Assembly (NCBI GenBank): GCA_000697665.1
Contig: KL197758.1
Location: 58,580-122,579, forward strand
Direction: 5' to 3'
DNA from: Jaapia argillacea MUCL 33604
Taxonomy: Eukaryota > Basidiomycota > Agaricomycetes > Jaapiales > Jaapiaceae
Length of the DNA stretch: 64,000 nt
Shown here: positions 60,064 through 64,000 of the stretch, in pieces
Layout of the letters: the number at the start of each line of letters is the position of its first letter
How positions within the stretch are numbered: the first letter of the stretch is position 1
The notes under the pieces: model-generated
Told to the model about the DNA's origin: nothing
Databases searched by the model: none
What the model saw: the letters and a program-made list of their open reading frames with translations, nothing else
Position numbers and translations under genes: made by a program

Positions 60064-63028
60064 GGAAGAGTCTAAGAGGGTGCAAATTTGAGTCTGAGTC
60101 TGCGTCCATGCTCAATCCTAGCAATTTCAAGCGAGGTCGACAACCTTCCAACTCAAACTCATCTCTTTGGATAGTACGTCAGGTGTGCTTCGTCACCCAA
60201 CCCCAGGCCCGTGGTGAGGATTGTTTGGAGATTGTGTTGCAACAATAACAGGTAACATACAATTCCAGTGTAAATAGAACAGCAATGCAATTGATTTCGG
60301 ATGGTCATAAGTACAATAATTCAGCCCAAAAACGTCGAAGCAGGTTGTGGGGTGCGAAAGATGGCGGTGGAGGTCAGTGATTTGTTGAGGGCGGGGAATC
60401 GCGCGAAGATATGGAAAAAGGGAAGACGAGACAGAAGTGAGAGGAAACACGGATGAACTTGATCGACGATTGATCATGACACGCCGCTGAGAGGAGGGTG
60501 CCAAAGCGGCCTCGCCCACCCTCCTCGAACTTTCTCTCCAACGGATGCCAACATATTTGGGTTTTTGGATGGGACTCTTAACGTTCCTATGAGAGGGCTC
60601 GAGGAATTGACCGTACGTTATTACATGGTAAATCCTACCTCCCTCCCTTCTTCCATTCCAGTTATTCACGGAGGTCCAGCAACTCAAAGCGTCCACCGCA
60701 ATACCATCCCTTCCGCAAACCAACGGGCAAACACACCGGTACACCCATCTGCTCCACAACCCAAGCATCCCTCTTCGCATCACTCATAATCCGAATCATC
60801 AAGAACTCTCGGTGTTCATGATGGAGCTGGAAGGGAAAGATGGATGATCTGGTTAGCAGTTTGGTTCCGCATGAGGGCAGGGATAGGGTGTGAAAGAGGT
60901 TAGGTTACATTTCATTAGTAGAGCCGCTTTTGAGGAGCTTTGTAGAGATTGTGCTGGAAGGGAAGTTTTGGTTGCGAGAGTTGCATGGAGATTTTCATGA
61001 GTGATGCCGTTTCCCTCTTCCGACTCTCGTTATTTGATGTTTACGATCCCCTCAGTGAGATTTGCCGAGCCTCATCGTCCCATTGGAGGATCTTCACCGC
61101 CTCGACCTCCAAGTCCATTTCGTGGAACCGGGGAGACGTCCCGACTTATTCAACATTACGGCCGCGCGAAAGGTTATGAGGACATCTAGTATTAGGAGAT
61201 CGAGCGCGGATGGTGTGCGTTGTGAGGTAAGGTTCCTCTTTGGTCGTGCGATTTGACGCTGGACTTTTTGACTAATTTTTTTTGCGTGTGTGTGGTAGGG
61301 GAGGCGGGAGGTTCGTGAAGGCAAGGTGGAGTTGAGTGGCTCAGGAGTGGTGGGGATGTTCGTGAGCATACTGAACATCGTTTCCACCTTCATAGATTAT
61401 TCGAATGCGCATATATGCGATCTTTCGAGTGGGAAAGGTAGGACTAGACGGGTTTCGTAAGTTGTTTGGTATCTCTTTTGGGGATCGATTTCATTGTTGA
61501 TTAAGAAATGGTAGCCGTGGTGTATTGCAGGAGTACCGGCTGCTCCATTCGATGCAATCTCGAGCTCATACACAACAAGAACCGACTATGGACCCCGATC
61601 GACGAATACCGCCGCTTCTTACTTGACCCTTCAAGAAGACGACGCCCCCGAGTCTTCAAGTGCTTGTCGGGAGCGCATTGCGGAGGGTGGTAGGGTCATC
61701 GTTCTCCTGTCCATGGAGGATGGTGGTGATGGTTCTAGAGATGCGATCAGGTCGTCAAGAGGTTGGTGATGTGGCAGAGAGGATGTTGGTGAAGTATTCG
61801 AGAACCGTTATCTGCATCGAAATGTGTTCGATACGTTGTTCCTCATTCGACATTGTATCATACAGTGTAGTGAAAGGAGGGGTGCATTTCTTACATCCTC
61901 CCGATGACGACTTCATGCACACTATTGTGACTACAATCCAGATGGACCGGCAGCATCAGCTACATCGAGACCTGCGCAAGGAGTGGCGGAATACATATTT
62001 GGCCTGTTATCTCGTTCGCAGAACTCATTGCAAGTCTCGCAAAGGACCCCGACCATCCTAACGATCATGCACCGTGGGCTATCTCAACGGCGGAGGAAGG
62101 ATCACATAGTCGTGAAGGCAGACCGACTCCGGGTATTTGTGAAGATGGGCGCCGGTAGGAAAGATAATTCAGTCAGTGGATACAGCCCCAACAGCGAATA
62201 GCGCGGCCTTACCTCAGGTTTGAAAGTCCTCGCTCGTCGGTTACCTCCATTCTGACAGGAGTAGCAACTCGCCGTCATCCGAGGTTTGAATCAATTGGAT
62301 GCTTGTTCGTTTGCCGAAGGCCGATATTCGGGCGGAGAATGTAGCACTCGTGCGTTTGGCGTAGTTCATCCGTCTGCACGACGACAGGATGAATTACTTG
62401 GCTGATAGTGAGTCGAAACGCGGGGGGATAAGACTCACGAACACCCCTTCCATAGCATTCCCGTCGAACTGCTCGCCCTTCACATAATCGGGCGCAACCT
62501 TTAGAGGTAGCGCCACGACGAAAGATACACTTGCATGATATCCAGGGTTGGGTTGTGCGGGAAACAAGTAACTCGAGGTGAAGACAAGGAGGGGTAATCC
62601 AGAGCGGAGGCCAAGAGATCGTCGCTTGCAGGGCGCGTAGTGTTTCGGCTGGATAGTTGCATGACGGGAGTTGGAAGTTAAGAAGTTCAGCACGATAAGG
62701 GACATGGGTGGTGTACTCCCGATGTACTGCCCAAGATGAGGTCAGAATATACCTCGCTCTGCTGACGACGGCTGGAAGTGTCGAGAAATCCGCGCCATCT
62801 TGTGATGCTGCAACTTGTGGGCCAAAAATGAGGGACGAGATGGACAGTTCCGCTTTTGGCAGTTAGCGGTCGTGGCCAGAAATGGTGGCATTTGTTGCAT
62901 TAACGACGTTGAGGTGAGTGTGGAAAGGCCTGACATATAGTGGCGGCATCGCCTACACGTTGCTTGCTCATCCAACTTGACCTTTCGCGACATCGTCTCT
63001 CTTCGTTCTTCATCTTTCCAGCTGTACA
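60064..63028. other. About 3 kb without a convincing gene
   Basis: Open frames of 60 to 196 codons occur on both strands (for example 60193-60783 minus, 61660-62061 plus, 62394-62705 minus), but none shows a family motif, signal peptide or coherent splice chain. Some may be exons of unrecognised genes. Confidence 0.35.
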
Positions 63029-64000
63029 ATGTCTGAGACTTCACTCTCTACTACCGACGGTGCTAATGCGACGAGCCAACTCGATGATCAAGAGATCAAC
63101 CCGACCAGCGCACACTCTGACGACAACTTGTTGTCCAATCCGCCCGACGACGACGACGACCCCGATATCATCAAGATAAGGCAGCTGTACCATCGATTCC
63201 GTGTCCTCATCATAGGGAAAGCAAACTCGGGCAAGACTACTATCCTGCAAAAGATGTGTGACACGACAGAGCAGCCCATCGTTCGAGATCAGGATGGAAA
63301 TGAAGTGAGCCCCAGTTCTCTGCAATCACAATACGATGTCCGAGTATGACATTTCCCTACTCAGATTGATCCCTCATTGCTGGAGGGTCCCACTGCCCTG
63401 GTACACCTCTTCCAACCTTCATTTTTCTGCTGAGCATTCATTATCGGAACCCTGCTGAACAGCGTGGCCATCATCACATAGAGTATGAGGTCACATTTGC
63501 TAGTAATCCTGCCTTTGTGTTCCACGACTCCAGGGGGTTTGAAGCCGGGTCTACAAGTGAGATGCAGGCAGTTTATGACTTCATTGAGTCTCGAGCAAAG
63601 AGTGGTGACCTCGAGAAGCAATTGCATGTGATTTGGTAAGTACATTCTTAGCACTGGTGGTCTCAATCATGGTATGACACAATAATATCTGGCTAGGTAC
63701 TGCATTCCAACAGATGGGGCCCGAGTCCTATCTCCTGCAGAGGCCAATTTTTTCAACCATGGCAGAGGGAATGGTGAGATCTGCCACTACTACTTATCTT
63801 GTATTACTTTATTGATTTGCAAGCAGTGCCTGTCATTGCAGTTTTCACAAAATGGGATGGCTTAGTCCTCAAGGTATACAATGAACTCCGAAATCAAGGT
63901 ATGAAGATTTGAGAGGCAAGACAGCAGGCTCCTGGACTGGCACTTCAAGAATTTGAAGAATATTATCTTTCTGTGGTGAATTTAATGCCATTTCCACCAA
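63029..64000 (+). CDS. G-domain (P-loop GTPase-like) protein, cut by the window edge
   Basis: Starts MSETSLSTTDGANATSQLDD and continues to a Walker A motif IIGKANSGKTTILQKM. After an intron at about 63303-63363 come IDPSLLEG and, further on, RGHHHIEYEV, then switch II VFHDSRGFEAGS (G3, DxxG), a helical segment (MQAVYDFIESRAK), LHVIWYCIPTDGARVL and, after another intron, VPVIAVFTKWDGLV (G4, TKxD). The gene continues beyond 64000. This Agaricomycete GTPase-like family is large and functionally unassigned; it resembles AIG1/septin-type G domains at the motif level. Confidence 0.8.

Noticed and set aside
60193-60783. 196-codon minus-strand gene
   Set aside because: No recognisable domain, and the composition looks like random open sequence; exon signals were not coherent.

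Overview
This is nuclear DNA of a mushroom-forming basidiomycete (Agaricomycetes-type). Genes sit close together on both strands and are cut by many short introns, mostly about 44 to 70 bp. The families seen are typical of that group: a STE3 pheromone receptor, a TET/JBP-like dioxygenase, degenerate kinase-like and small GTPase-like genes, and DUF3435/FluG-type tyrosine recombinases fused to zinc fingers. All exon joins were made by eye from reading frame, splice signals and family knowledge; no search was run.

Layout. 0-5.6 kb: a fragment duplicated from the MRD1 gene, a complete STE3-like receptor (+), an NmrA-like oxidoreductase (-), and 1.3 kb with no recognisable gene. 5.6-9.6 kb: MRD1 (-), a five-RRM pre-rRNA processing factor. 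Its second RRM is split by a 1.29-kb intron built from seven abutting intron-like modules, with five candidate box C/D snoRNAs. 10.7-15.6 kb: an intact 1,140-residue tyrosine recombinase gene (YR1) lying between what look like the two halves of one tRNA-Glu(CTC) gene, that is, a Crypton-like insertion into a tRNA. 16-25 kb: two intact paralogues and one broken, inverted copy of a family of secretory-pathway membrane proteins, surrounding an ankyrin-MYND gene (-) and prefoldin subunit 3 (+). 23.4-25.8 kb: a decayed repeat zone with a family of 28-bp palindromes.

25.8-36.4 kb: a TET/JBP-like gene (-), three unrecognised genes, a second and different tyrosine recombinase (YR2, -), and a coiled-coil gene grown by exon-intron duplication. 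36.8-42.8 kb: an arylsulfotransferase-like gene (-) and a histidine acid phosphatase (+). 43.1-59 kb: a conserved block of chromatin and proteostasis genes: an ISWI-like SNF2 ATPase with a PHD-type finger (+), proteasome subunit RPN9 (+), a Tay1/Teb1-like double-Myb telobox protein (+), and an SHPRH-like SNF2/RING ubiquitin ligase (-). 59-64 kb: a kinase-like gene (-), about 3 kb with nothing convincing, and a G-domain gene that runs off the right edge.

Housekeeping genes (MRD1, prefoldin, RPN9, SNF2, SHPRH) alternate with accessory DNA (YR elements, TET/JBP, paralogue arrays, palindromes). The two most unusual objects are the tandem-intron/snoRNA array inside MRD1 and the recombinase element splitting a tRNA gene.
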